Below, piece by piece: positions 1 through 11,186 of a stretch of DNA of 64,000 nucleotides (position 1 is the first letter of the stretch; each line of letters starts with the position of its first letter). The notes under the pieces were generated by a model. The model saw only the letters and a list, made by a program, of their open reading frames with translations. It had not been told where the DNA came from and did no database searches. The DNA lies in the NCBI RefSeq assembly GCF_000283155.1, contig NW_004454239.1:8602820-8666819 (forward strand). Reading direction: 5' to 3'. Source of the DNA: Ceratotherium simum simum (taxonomy: Eukaryota; Chordata; Mammalia; Perissodactyla; Rhinocerotidae). A program made the position numbers and the translations under genes.

Positions 1-525
1 CTTACCTCTTGCGTTTGCATCAAGCTCGGTCTTCTGTGTCTGTGGGTCCGCGCCTTCCCGAGGCTGGAGTTGGGGTTCCCTTTTTGGGATCCTACACTCC
101 CATCCACAAGATCCTGCCGGTCTGGCCCCTGCCCATCTTCCCGGCCTTATTTCCTACCAGCTTCCACCTTTGCCCGCCACGCGTCAGCCACGCCGGCCTT
201 CTCCCTGTTTCAGGGACTTTCTCAGCTCAATTGCTTTTTCTTCTCCCCGGCTCATACTTCCACCACCTTCTCAGGGCTGGTTCCTTCTCAGTTACAGTGT
301 CCGCTCCTCAAACTGTCCCTGAACCCCTGTCCCCGTCTCCTATCACATCGCTTTGATTCATTTTTGGGGGAACCTTATCAGCACCAGGAATTATTTCTTT
401 TACTGACTTTCTCCCCTCAATAGACTACAGGTTCCCAGACAGGGCCTTGGTGCCTTGTTCACCTCTGATCTCCCTGTGCTGAGAAGAGCGTGGACACACA
501 GTGGGTGCTCAACAAACAGGGCAGC
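1..525 (+). mobile_element. L2 LINE fragment (CR1 clade), 3' part
   Basis: The sequence reads as a diverged L2 in sense orientation: a C/T-rich ORF2 tail (about 60-330), then the typical run 'tatcacatcgctttgattca', a 'tagactacaggttcccagacagggcc' type segment near 422-448, and an end resembling 'gtgggtgctcaacaaa' (499-514). An open frame at 9-423 is the remnant of L2 coding sequence, not a host gene. The 5' edge lies outside the window. Family assigned from memory. Confidence 0.6.
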
Positions 526-1865
526 ATGCTCAGAAGAACAGTCTGCACGTCGAAGGCGCCCAGGATCCATGTATTCAGTGCATGGACAAATGGAAAAGAG
601 TTTCATTTGAGAGACACACACATTTATCCAGCCAATTAATATAAGGAAATAAGTGCCACAAGAACAGTGCAAATAAGGCTGGGAGGGAGCACGGCAGGGG
701 GTCCTTTGTTCTAAGAGAAAAGAGGCTTCTTGGAGAAAATGGCCTGTGGCCTGGATTGGGGGAAATCCAGAGAGAAGGCAGCAGACCCAACCTCCTGGGA
801 TCAGTGTCACTCAAGCAGCCTCCCCTCTGCCCCAAAATGCCCGTCAAAACTCTCTTGAGAAGGCCTTCCAAATTCCACAAGTCTGAAGAATGTTCCTTCT
901 GCCTCATGGCAATGAAAACAAAGAAGAAATTAAGACATTAAGCAAATTTGCACATTTCTCTGCCCTTTTGAAACACATTCAATACGATTTTATGCCATTG
1001 GTTATTACAGTGCTCTGCTCAATTGATTTATATTCCACTTTAGGAAGCTCCGCATTCTATTTTCTACGAAGGTGAGCCCTTTCTATTTGATTAATGGTTG
1101 CCTACATGTAGCATTTGTGGCCAGTTCTGGAAATTCAGGCAAGTTGTTCTTGCACAGGAATACAGCTTCCCTCTGACAATACTGTTTCTGTGAGAAGTCA
1201 GATGTTATCCTAATGCCGTTCTATCCCACTTAGGTCCTTTTTCAGGAGTGTCAAAGCCTGCTACAACAGGAAACAGCCTTTAATATTCTGTACACACATA
1301 TACACACACGCGCACATGACAATTTATGAAGAAATCTGGGTGTGAGGTACCCCTGCCCTTCACTCTGCGGTGGTGTCAAGAGTTCTCTGGCCTGTGACAC
1401 GCTCTGCTCCTCAGTTCTCTTTCCCTGTCTTAGGTCTCTTTTTCCTCATATACTGAGTTGCGGATGTGTGTGCAAGGGATGTATTAAGACTGTCCCCTCT
1501 GGAGAACCCCACAGGAAGCAGGAGAAGCAGGACCCAGAGGGGAAGATTCTGAGGAGGCTCTGGAACATGAGTAGCCCCGGGAGACCGTGGGTGGGGCATG
1601 AACCCCCTTCCAGTCTCTGCTCTGGAATGTCACTTGGCTCTAGCCTGAGGCAGGGCTCCAGCTGCTGGAAGCTAAAGAAAACGGAAGTCAGGGGGAGGGA
1701 TCCTTGAGGATGCAGGCAAAACACCAACAGTATCTTTTATACTCCTTGTTCTCTGTTCTCTTCTCCTTTCCCGTTTTTTTTTTTTTTTTTTTAATTTCCA
1801 GGGGCAGGGAGATTAATGCCAATAGTCCTGGCTGAGTTTTAATTGCTTTTAATTTTTCCCCAAGA
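526..1865. other. Non-coding stretch, no gene seen
   Basis: Only short overlapping frames are present (for example 1342-1707 plus and 1446-1727 minus) and their translations match no family I recognise. There is an alternating CA/CG-rich tract at about 1292-1316 and a 19-base T run at 1774-1792. The T run could be the tail of a very old antisense retroposon, but I see no recognisable body next to it. Confidence 0.5.
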
Positions 1866-1985
1866 AGACCAACTGACACAATCCTCATTTTACTCATGCA
1901 GAATCTGAGGCTCAGAAAAGCAAAATAACATACTTAACATAGGACAAGTTGGTGGCAAGGCTGGGTTTTGGTCAGCTCGCCGTCC
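1866..1985 (-). mobile_element. MIR SINE fragment
   Basis: Reads as antisense MIR: 'cctcattttactcatgcag', 'ctgaggctcagaaaagcaaa', then 'aagttggtggcaaggctggg'. These match the conserved MIR core that in sense orientation reads as the 'cctcagtttcctcatctgtaaaatg' region. Core only; edges approximate. Confidence 0.65.
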
Positions 1986-3179
1986 ACTGTCCCATGTGGT
2001 CTCTGAGCGGCCCTGAGCGCCGCGGCTTCCCTAACTCAGATGCTGCCGGTGAGGAAGCCGCTCGAGCCGCTCAGGCATACGTGATGTTAGTGTGCACAAT
2101 ATGCACATTGCAATGCCACCTGATTATGACCTGTTTAATGATGTCACATACCTGCGGGCGGCCCTGGGACGTGTCTTGCCCTGGCCCCTGCAGTAGATCC
2201 TGTGATCTGACAGCTTCACTTTAATACATCTAATAAAACTAAATGGCATCATATAAAATTAAAGCCATAATTAAAAATTGATTTGCATGTACTGTCTGCC
2301 AGCCTCAATATCTACCGTAGTATCTTAAACACTAGTTACATAGCTTTATTGATTGGAAGAAAGATAAAGTGCAAAATAAAACCAGCAAGCTAGCTGTCCG
2401 TAGATGAAAGCAGCAAGACTGTCAAATTGCAAATGCTACAACCAAGTGTGAGATCTAATGTTTTAGAAGTGTATGTTGGCAAAGGGAAGTCAGGGCAGGA
2501 GATATCGACCTGACAATAAGTGTGCCCTCGGGACCCCTCACAGAAGAACAAACGTGTGCTCTAGATGTGGGATGTGGGGGTGGGGGAGTTAACCACGGGG
2601 GAGGCTGCCATTGCATTAGAAAGCCCAATCGTAAGTGTCAAACAAAAACTAAGTTTTTCCTTGCGATGAAATAGAGGGAATCACTGTTCAGAACCCACCT
2701 GGTCGTCTCTTTCTGTCGGGCTTTTTGCTCACAGGGAACTGCAGAGGAACAGCATGTTTTTGGTTCAGGCGGAGGAAAAGGACGTCCCACTTTGTTCCCA
2801 GAGAGCTCATTTTTGGTAAACTTCCTGTAGGGCTGGTTTTCAATGTTTTAATTATTTCTTTCTCCATTAATAAAGAAATGTCTGATTTTCTGTTTGCCGT
2901 CATCAGTTCTACTAAGGCAGAAATAAAAGGATACATTTTGTGTCTGCTCCCCCCCCGCCCCCAAAATAATCCTTAAATTGGGTTTATGCGAACAGGGAGC
3001 TAGGGAATTCTAGAGGGTGCTGGGCCTTGGATTTCCTTAGGGCAGCTGAGCTCAGACCAGATGGGGAAACTAGCAACAGAAATGGAGGCAGACCTAGACC
3101 TCCCTCAATCAAGGAGGAGTCACTGGTTTCCTCAGCCAACTGACAACTGCCGCTGTTTGCCTACTGCCGCCTGTCCCAG
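1986..3179. other. Non-coding stretch with an AT-rich, octamer-bearing block
   Basis: No gene is recognised. Positions 2225-2400 are AT-rich with several ATTA/TAAT homeodomain-type cores and an intact octamer ATTTGCAT at 2281-2288, the look of a conserved non-coding element (inference only). At 2735-2815 an 81-nt segment is bracketed by an acceptor-like pyrimidine tract ending in 'cacag' and a donor-like 'GTAAA'; see findings. A C-rich run lies at 2950-2962. Confidence 0.4.
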
Positions 3180-3360
3180 CTGTGGTGCTAAGCGCTGCAC
3201 AGAAATGGTCTGGTGAGACGGCCCTTGCTCTTATCCCCTGAAATGTACGATGAGACCAAGGCTCAGTGTATGGGTGACTTTTCCCACGGCAACAATTTAG
3301 TAAGGCAAGACTGGGGATACAAACCTGGGTGGCCCCCTTCTGCCTTGAATGTTGCTCATT
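3180..3360 (-). mobile_element. MIR SINE, antisense
   Basis: Antisense MIR features in order: 'gtgctaagcgctgcacag' (MIR 3' section), 'gagaccaaggctcagtgt' (core) and 'aagactggggatacaaacctggg', the complement of the tRNA-like part that normally reads 'cctgggttcaaatccc'. Nearly the whole MIR is represented with old-repeat divergence. Confidence 0.7.
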
Positions 3361-3544
3361 CCTCAAGTTCTTCTCTTTGAATCAAAACTGTTTAGAGATG
3401 CCAGTGTTAGAGAAAGAATCAGGAATGTTCAGTGGGCTATACCAACTCAGGCAGGGAAGGGGCCAACCTTAAAATCAATCAACATTCGATGCTGCCTCAC
3501 TGCAGACAAAACACTAGAGGGAGTTTTTACTTGGGCTTCCGTAT

Positions 3545-3725
3545 TGCTTTAGAGCTTTTCAAGTACTTTCCTATCCTCCTCTCATTTGCAGCTCTGATTG
3601 ACAGCGGAGGAAACTAAGGCTCAGAGAAGCACAACCACATGGCTATAGTTACATGGCTGTAGTTACTCCTGAATGAAGTGGCAGGTCCGGGGCTTAAACT
3701 TCTGATGTCAAATACAAAGGCTTAC
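3545..3725 (-). mobile_element. MIR SINE, antisense
   Basis: Antisense MIR: 'gcggaggaaactaaggctca' core followed by 'gaagtggcaggtccggggctt' of the tRNA-like part. A local 15-bp tandem duplication ('atggctatagttac' / 'atggctgtagttac') at about 3640-3668 lies inside it. Lies about 180 bp after the previous MIR and in the same orientation. Confidence 0.7.
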
Positions 3726-4431
3726 ACTTGGTGTTTCCCAAAGAAGATCTCAAAGACATGGGGAAACGGTGGCTGTATGCTCTCAACCCAGCTTTTGATC
3801 TAGCTGAGGGGAAAGCCCACCTGTACACCCATCCATTCATCCACATATTTTCTTATTATGTCTCGGGCATGGTGCAAATCTCCCCTGGGAAGGCAGCTGT
3901 GAAGCAAGCCACACAGTTTCTGACTCACACAGGTGATGATCTGGTAAAGAAGTGAGAGATATAAGTCAGTACAAGTGTGATGAGCTTCACAGACAAGTCA
4001 CCTCGTGTTGTTTGTTACAGGGCAAATGAGTATTTTTCAAAAATGGTTAAAGAAAAAATAAAAGAATGGCTTTCTAGCTGGAGAGAGTTCCAATGCAAAT
4101 ACTACTATTTCTTAATATCCACCAAAGAAGGATTCCAAAATGTCTTATGGCAAGACATTGCAGGATTAAAAAACCCCACAGCGCTCTTCTTTATAGCTAA
4201 TATAATCCTGCAAACCCAAAGGTGGACTTGAATTCACATGGTTAAATTAGGCACAGCCTTTACTGGAGGCAAATTAAACACGTTTGGCCTCAGTTTTTCT
4301 CATGTGTGAAGGAGTAATCATATCCATAAGCCAGGAAAGTGTGCAGCTCACACTCTGACCCACTGTTACCGTCCAATGAGGACCACCCAGATCCCAAACC
4401 CTCCTTCAGTTTTACCCCAGAGAAGAGTTTT
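3726..4431. other. Unassigned stretch
   Basis: Open frames of 75-84 codons occur at 3728-3955 and 3977-4231 on the plus strand. Neither translation shows a recognisable domain or a good start context. No repeat was recognised here. Confidence 0.4.
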
Positions 4432-4640
4432 TGAACTCGGTGGAAAGAGCACTGGTGTTAAAACCTGACAAAATCAAATTCAACTCCATGCTGCGCAGTT
4501 TGCTGTCTGCTTGGCCTTGGACCAGGTACTTCAACTCGCAGTCTCAATTTCCTCAACTGTAACGTGGAAACTAAAGACTACTTTGTAGTCGCTATGATGA
4601 TTAAGGGAGATGCCATCGTGTAAAGCCCTCCTCCTCAAAG
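4432..4640 (+). mobile_element. MIR SINE, sense
   Basis: Sense MIR: 'ggtggaaagagcactggtgtt' (tRNA-like head), 'cttggccttggaccaggtac', 'ctcaatttcctcaactgtaa' (core), and a 'gatgattaagggagatgcca' type 3' section. One of the better-preserved MIRs in the window. Confidence 0.75.
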
Positions 4641-4779
4641 CATGATCAATGCAGCAGCGTCTTCTGAATCGCAGGCGAGCTTGTTGGAAACACAGGACCT
4701 TCGGCCCCACTGCGGGCCTGTGTATAAGCATCCACATTGTACCTGTGTCCTGGGTGATTCATTTGTACATGACAGTTTA

Positions 4780-5325
4780 CAAGCACATTGCACTGGTTCC
4801 TCTTGCTGTGTAATGTAGTACTACAAGTTTACCAGTTTAACATAACACAAATGCATCATCTTATAGTTATGGAGGTCTGAAGTCCAAAATCAGGCTCTTC
4901 AGTCTAAAGTCAAGGTGTCAGCAGGGCTGGTTCCTTCTGGAGGCTCCAGGGGACAATCCCTTTCCTTGCCTTCACCAGCTTCTAGAGGCTTCCCACATTG
5001 CTTGGCTCGTGGCCCCATCCTTCGTCTTCAAAGCCAGCAGACAGCAGAGCATCATCACATCTCCTTCACTGACTCTGTGCCCATCATCCCTTCTCCTTCT
5101 CTGACTCTGAGCCTCTTGCCTCCCTCTTACAAGGACCTTTGTGATTGCACTGTGCCCGCTCAAATAATTCAGGATAATTCCCCGTCCCAAGATCATGAAC
5201 TTAATCACATCTGTTACTGCACTTAATCGTGTCTGCAGAATTCCTTTCACTACATAATGTAGCATATTCACAGCTTCTAGGGACTAGGACATGGATGTCT
5301 TTGGAGAGCTGTGATCCAGCCTCGT
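4780..5325 (-). mobile_element. MaLR-type LTR (MLT1-like), antisense
   Basis: The whole block follows the MLT1 family layout on the complementary strand: 'cttgctgtgtaatgtagtac' at its right LTR edge, 'aaggtgtcagcagggctggt', 'cttctggaggctccagggga', 'cttcaaagccagcagacagc', 'cttgcctcccctcttac'-type segment, 'cttaatcacatctgttactg', and 'ggactaggacatggatgtct' near its left edge. It is a solo LTR of an ancient ERVL-MaLR element; no internal retroviral sequence is seen. The open frame at 4915-5226 is a by-product. Confidence 0.75.
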
Positions 5326-5536
5326 ACACCTTCACAGAGGTTGGCTAGTATGGTTATGGTTACTACCCTCCCTCCCACCCCAATCTTCAAAGAAGGTCTT
5401 CATTAACCACAAGTGCCCATTTGGTAAATATTCTGGTTAATCAAATTTTTCATACCTACCACCAGTGCTCTGTCTATTAGGCAGAGATTGCCTTGCTTGG
5501 AAATTGCCTTGTTCAGGAGATTGTAACAGGAGTCAA

Positions 5537-5700
5537 ATACAGCAGTCAGGCTCTCAGGATTTGGAGTAACAAAATGTGGGTTCAAATCCTGATGCTCCCA
5601 CTAATCAGCAGTGTAGTCTCAAATTCCTCTACTTTTAGAAGCCTCAGTTTCCTCCTTTTTAAAATGGAAATCAGAGCCTACGTCAAAGAGTAGGGGAGAT
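5537..5700 (+). mobile_element. MIR SINE, sense
   Basis: Sense MIR: 'ggctctcaggatttggagta' head, 'tgtgggttcaaatcctgatg' B-box-like part, 'cctcagtttcctcctttt' core and 'aaaatggaaatcagagccta'. Good core match. Confidence 0.75.
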
Positions 5701-7534
5701 TTAAAGAGAGTGGGAGGTCCTGGCAGCACTCGGGGACCAGCCGAGTCTCTGTTTATTCTCTCACGGGTCCCCTCTGAGGGCCGGTGTGGGGATGGCCCGG
5801 AGCAAGCGTGCAGCTGTCCCTCAGCTCTTCTCTGGTGCACTAGAAATCACTCCCACACGTGGTCTTCCTCGGTGGGCGAGGCCCCACCCTGGACCTGCCT
5901 TGAGAATTCTCCGGGTCATGGGTTTCTAGCTCCACATGCCACAAATCCCTGGTGTGCTCTGACTTTTCTGGCTTGTTGGTAAGGGCACTCCGTGACCCCA
6001 GCCTGGGATTCCCGGCGGGGTCGGGACACACGGCCCCAAGACGGGCCGACAGCAGGATTCCGATTTCACGGGGGAAGTAACGATGCTGAATTGGCCAAGA
6101 AAGAGTCCAAGGGGGATGCTGGCGTATAAAGTCGGGCGTCGAGCTGATCATTGGACAGACACGTGGCTCCAGGCCTGCCGTCTCCTGAGATCACCTGGAA
6201 AAGTGCCCCGTGAAGCCATGGCATCTTAGAAACAGACTCTTAACTTTCTCACCTGTGTGCCATTTGCTCCTTCTCACTCTCCACCTCTCTGCCCCACAGC
6301 ACACGGACGTTCCTTCCCTGTGAGAATGTTCCGGGGAATTCCCCAGAAGCTGGCACCTCTGTGTCTGCACGGTGGGCTGAATGGTCTGCTGTTCTAAGGC
6401 AGTTGCCCTGCTTTCAAAGCTATCAATAAGATAAATTTGTAAAAGTACAAACGTTCCAGGAAGTCACAGTCTACCTTCTGGGAAGTCACTGGGTGACTGG
6501 TTAAGGACAAAGACAATTAAAATCAAATCAAGGAGATGAAGCTCAGGAAGGTCATTTGGCTGTGGTCCTAGGCCAAATGCTAACACAAGTTTTTAAATTG
6601 TTTTCGAAACAAAAAGACTGCTATTAGCCTTGTCTCCCTCCAGTGGGAGGGAGGGAGTGACTGGCAGGGCGGGAGTGGGAGGAAGGTGTGATCTTCTGTC
6701 ATCACTTTCAGTTCTCTGACGTCCAGAACTGAACTGTGGTCTGCTGCATCAAGCAGGCATGTGGACTGAAAGCTTTAGAGGTGGTCTTAGGAGGCAGAGG
6801 ACGTTCTCTCAGCAAAGTGCTTCTCCAAGTTGTGGCATCTCAAGCAAACTCTTCTGTTAGAGCCCACGTTCGGATTCAGGGTCAGCTTATTGAGAGTGTC
6901 TTTTTGAGCATCATTCCATGGGCCTGGGGTGGTTTTGAGCCCAGGTAGGTGGAGAAGTTGCGATCTAAGTGGACCTCTGTGACCTTTTGTTTGCCTGTCC
7001 CACAGCCCTTCCTTCTGGAAGCTACCCTTTTCCAGCATGGTGGCATACTTAATCCAAAGGCCCCTACTGCCTGACCAGGGCCACTCTCCTGGACACAGTG
7101 ATTGGCCATATGAGCATGCATGTACAGGCGTGTATGTGTACGTGTATGTGCGCATCTGACCCAAATAGAGCCAGTGGGATCCTTTGGGAGAGGTTGTCTT
7201 GGGTATTAAAAGAAAAAGCATTCTGCTTCTACTGAGACTGTGAGCTAATAGGATGGAATATGCTAGAGATTCTTGTGGTCAATTCTGTATCAAAGAGAAA
7301 GAGCTTGCCAGAGAATAAACCCAACAAGGAAGAAACAGCTAAGATGTGAAAAGAAACTGAGTCTTATAATTTTGTTTAAGTTCCTGAATCCAGCCATACC
7401 TGAAACCCCTAGATTTTTAGTTATAGGAGCCAATAAATTTTTACTTAAGCCAAGTTGTTTAGTTGCAAATGGCATAAAACTAACTGAGTCCATACAGATA
7501 CAAGCTATTCTCCTCTCAGTTTTCACATTGTCTG
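5701..7534. other. Unassigned stretch with a CpG-richer patch
   Basis: Positions 5970-6150 hold more CpG than the surroundings, and TATAAA lies at 6125-6130 in a G/C-rich context ('ggcg' before, 'gtcgggcg' after). No downstream coding sequence was recognised. 7105-7155 has an alternating purine-pyrimidine tract (GTATGTGTACGTGTATGTGC). The 144-codon antisense frame at 6787-7221 has no recognisable domain. Confidence 0.4.
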
Positions 7535-7650
7535 GAATTCTTTACACACTCATCAAATCCTTCAAGGAATAGCTCAAGCTCCATCCTTCCCAGGAAGACC
7601 TCCCTGACCACTTAAACCTCCAGGGTTCCTTATCTATACTGAACTTAGAC
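7535..7650 (+). mobile_element. L2 LINE 3' fragment, sense
   Basis: Matches the L2 ORF2 end: 'ttcaaggaatagctcaagct' and 'ttcccaggaagacctccctg', the diagnostic 'aggctcagctcaa...ccaggaagccttccctga' pattern. Truncated at both ends. Confidence 0.65.
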
Positions 7651-8657
7651 TGCAGGTTTCTATCAGGCAGGATATAGACAGGAAACAGAATGCACCCCAG
7701 GGGGTTCAAGAGAAGAGAATTGAATGAGGGACAACTTACAGTGTTGTGGGTAGGGCTAAGAGAACTGACAAGAGATGCTGAAGCAGCTGGAGACTAGCCA
7801 CAAAGTGCCCCATCCCTTGGGATGAAGGCTTACAGGGAGGAATGGAGTTACTAGAGCCCAGGGAGAGCTTGACGCATTGAGAAGAGACTGTCCCACCGGA
7901 GCTGTGGTCATGGAGGAATCAGCCACGGCCAGAAACGTGGGTCTAAAGCAGGGCCGGATTACAAAAAGAAGCACCTTCGCCGCTCTCGCCCAGCCGTTGC
8001 AGCGCTTGACAGGGCCTCCCCTTGTTGACACCAGATAAGAAGCCAGAAGGGAGGAAGCCCCGGTACAGGGGCCTGCAGTGACAGGCCTGGCAGCACAGAA
8101 GGTCCGAGAGGGACGCAGCCTGGACTGGGGCGGGGCCCCGGAGGGCATCCAGCAGTGCGTTGAGGCCTCGACTCCTGGTTGGTAGCAGATGTTGTACGGT
8201 TCTTCATGGGAATAAGTGGCTGGCGTCCACCTGAGGACTTATGAGGCCAGTGACTTGGTCCTCAAGGTTCAACTCATGGTACGAAGAACAGGCACCCTGC
8301 TGAGAGAGGTTGGCAGGCCTCAGTTTCCTTACCTAGTGTGTGGGAAGAGCTGGGCGGGAGAGCGCTCCAAAGGACTGACATTGGCATGAGTTTTAAGTGA
8401 ATTTGTGCAAACCAATTGTTTTCTCGGGAGGAAGAAAGGACTCCATGGGCAACAACTTTGAGTAATTTACTCCTAATGGTCTGGAATTTGATTCCTGAAA
8501 TCAACTGAGGCAGGCAAGGGCCAGAAGGAGGAGGTGCTGAGGCCAGAGAGACAGAGCATGTGCTGTTTCCTGAAGTGGGCGGGCAACTGGCCCCGGGTCA
8601 GTGAGATTTCCAGGTAAATTCACACATCTTCCATCTTGCAGTTGGCACCCTCCAATT
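7651..8657. other. Unassigned stretch, probably old repeat
   Basis: 7660-7900 has the texture of an ancient dispersed repeat ('caggaaacagaatgcacccc', 'gaagagaattgaatgaggg', 'gtagggctaagagaactgac') but I could not place it in a family. The antisense open frames at 7756-8148 and 7959-8207 give Pro/Ser/Arg-rich translations with no domain. Confidence 0.35.
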
Positions 8658-8668
8658 CAATAACGTTG
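8658..8668. repeat. Target-site duplication (left) of ERE
   Basis: CAATAACGTTG, identical to 8918-8928. Marks the integration site of the SINE between them and fixes both of its edges. Confidence 0.9.
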
Positions 8669-8917
8669 GGTTTTTTTTTTTTTTTTTGTGAGGAAGATCA
8701 GCCCTGAGCTAACATCCATGCCAATCCTCCTCTTTTTCCTGAGGAAGACTGACCCTAGGCTAACATCCGTGCCCATCTTCCTCTACTTTATGTGGGACGC
8801 CGCCACAGCATGGTTTGACAAGCCGTGCGTCGGTGCGCGCCAGGGTTCCAAACCTGCTAACTCGGAGCCATGGAAGCGGAGCACATGAACGTAACCGCTA
8901 CGCCACTGGGCCACCCC
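8669..8917 (-). mobile_element. ERE (equine tRNA-derived SINE), full length
   Basis: On the plus strand it begins with a T17 run (8671-8687, the antisense A tail). Two copies of the ERE body motif 'gaggaag..gccctgagctaacatc' follow, then 'gggacgccgccacagcatgg', and it ends with the antisense tRNA-like head ('taaccgctacgccactgggcc'). It is bracketed by a perfect 11-bp target-site duplication, CAATAACGTTG, at 8658-8668 and 8918-8928. This family is restricted to perissodactyls and is the main species clue. An open frame at 8688-8888 is not a gene. Confidence 0.95.
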
Positions 8918-8928
8918 CAATAACGTTG
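8918..8928. repeat. Target-site duplication (right) of ERE
   Basis: CAATAACGTTG, identical to 8658-8668. Confidence 0.9.
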
Positions 8929-10839
8929 CTTTCTTGTAGACGTCAGCTCTCTCTTCCATCTTCTCCTGGCAACCTGTGTATAACCGTTCCTCTTCCTAAC
9001 TATTTCCTCTTCGCCTCTTGGCCAAAGAATAACTTCCCCAGCTTGTCGTTTCTGAGCAAGCCCCACCTTTGGACGTCCCTTTGGGCAGAGCCATTCTGCA
9101 TCTCCTGGGCTGGAGAGGAAAGAACGGAGAAACAGGGAGCAGCAGTCCCAGCCTCATTTTGTGGCTGGTCTGCAGCCCCATCAGGCAACATTCATAGAAA
9201 GTGACAAGCAGAAATTAGCCCCTATTGATTTTATTTCCATAACATCTGAAAAACGATCCTTACCAAAGACGTCTTTCAAACATCTCTCTGCCAGAAAATA
9301 TAGGGTTCTGTCTCGGAGAAAATATGTTTCTGAATACACATCCAAAACAAGTTCTACAAAAAGCAGAATCCAAGTCAATATTTCCACAGTTTATGCCCTT
9401 CCTTGCCTTCGTGAAGATATGCAACTTAATTTGCAAGCATTCTGCCCTACAAGTGAAATTGCCTTTGATGCTGACTGGATCAGAACCGCTCATTTCAGAC
9501 GCATTATACATTACACAATATCCCAAATGCCAGCTCCCACCCACCAAACCGGCAGAGCAGGAGTGCTTTCAATAGTAAATTATGTCTATTTACTTCAATA
9601 CAGTAGAAAAAGAATTTGAAGCATTAGGAATTCTTTTGCACCTGAAGATAATTACAAGTAAGTAGACTGAGTCCGGGGTTGTGGCCAGCTTCACTCAGGG
9701 AGGCTGAAGACTTTCAAGGGATTTAAGGGGAAAAAGATAAGGTTCTTGCTAGAGCTTAAACAGTTACAAATAAACAAACACACATGCACAGCAGGTTCTA
9801 CGCGTTTTCACAGTGTGGGAAATCAGTTGCGCTGCTTTTATATTGGGACAGTTAAAAATGCTTAGCAAACAGTGTTTAAAGTCAAACCAAAGAGAGGAAG
9901 AGAGTGCCTTTGTGGTTGAAAGTCGTGAGGCAGTTGGGAAAGTAGAACTCTCCATATAATGGGACTTTTCACTTCAATTAACTTAATTGAAAAAATACAC
10001 AATGAAAAATCTGACATGAGATTGACAAATTGAAACAGTCTTGGAAAAGCTCCATCTGTTCCAACGTCGGGGGGAGGAGGAGAGGAAATGCCCACACAGG
10101 TCCAGAGCCCACTGTGGAGCCCTGGTCACAAGAGCTGCTAGGAGTTCTGAGGATCAAGGCCTTGTGGCCAACTAATACCAGCAGGCACTGGGCTCCTCGC
10201 TCGGACTTCGCAGATTTACTGTGCTACGTGCATGATGCACCCTCAAGAAGCACCGCGTTACACGCCCTTTCTTTGGTGGCTTGGACCGTGGAATCCTTCT
10301 GTTACCTGACATCTGGGCACACACTTGGGCCCACCCAGCCCGGCCCTCTGCAGGGCCCCGTGTGGTGGAGTGCCCACTGCCCAGCTCGGCCATGAAGGCC
10401 GCCAGCCCTCATCATCCGCCACCGACGGGCAGCATCCTTTGAAAAGGCCAGGCCTTCAATTTCAGCCTCTTGGCAGATGGGAATTTCTGGGCTGTAGGAT
10501 TGCCCTCAGAATTCTAGGTGAAGGAGATGTTGGAGAAGTCTAGAAGGCAGTAGGAGGATTTGTGACGCAGAGGCCAAGGGGCTCGCCAAGGTCCAACTTG
10601 GCAGCTTTGCTCACAGGATTCTACGGATGCCGCTGATTCAGACTTGGATCCCAAACATAAGATTCCATCCCCACTGTGAACAGGCATATATGTTCCCCCA
10701 GGAAAAGCAGGGTTGGGACAGGCATCTGATTCTGATGGACCATTTCTCATGGGCCAGACCTTGTTGCCTAGAAAACGCACTTTCATTTCCAGGGCTGAAT
10801 GGTTGAAATTCAAGAGCAATCAAATGTTAATGATTGGCC
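8929..10839. other. Unassigned stretch with one long open frame
   Basis: Plus-strand frame 9161-9619 (152 codons) runs through AT-rich sequence. Its translation is basic and Ser-rich in the first half and has no domain I know, and frames on the other strand overlap it. 9640-10030 is AT-rich with no repeat recognised. 10030-10540 is more GC-rich with several overlapping frames on both strands, which argues against coding. Confidence 0.35.
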
Positions 10840-11177
10840 CTTTGTATTAGGGCTTGGAGGGGGCAGGAGGTAATTCATAAAAATGCAACAAGACTTGCTA
10901 TATTATTTTAGCTAAATTATTTGAAGTCCTCATGTAAAATAAAAATCCAGCACCCCTTATAAAAAGCAGGAAAAAATATGTTACTACTAATAAATTTTAT
11001 GCTACGTGTATTTTCCCGCATTAAAAGAGCAGAGAAGAATGCTGTTACATGTCCTAAAATATAAAGAATTATCCTTTAAAAATAATGTTATTTATAAAGC
11101 ATAATGGAGTAATAATGATACTCAACAATACAAATTTACAAATCACAAAAAATCACATTTTTGTGCCATAATTTTAT
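10840..11177. other. AT-rich block, possible 3' non-coding end of the hAT relic
   Basis: Very AT-rich with no coding frame. Its composition continues that of 11600-12400 on the far side of the SINE, so it may be the 3' non-coding part of the same hAT-derived element. That is inference; no terminal inverted repeat was found. Confidence 0.35.
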
Positions 11178-11186
11178 ATAATATAA
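11178..11186. repeat. Target-site duplication (left) of RTE-type SINE
   Basis: ATAATATAA, identical to 11589-11597. The AT-rich context lowers its specificity, but it falls exactly at the element's edges. Confidence 0.7.

Noticed and set aside
9..423. Overlapping sense frames at the window start as a possible gene end
   Set aside because: They fall in an L2 fragment; the translation is L2 ORF2 remnant, not host coding.
8688..8888. 66-codon frame with a good start
   Set aside because: Entirely within an ERE SINE; the similar frame at 45102-45404 also starts in an ERE.
8881..8917. tRNA-like sequence at the ERE head as a functional tRNA gene
   Set aside because: Only a diverged tRNA-derived SINE head with a body and A tail attached; no complete cloverleaf.
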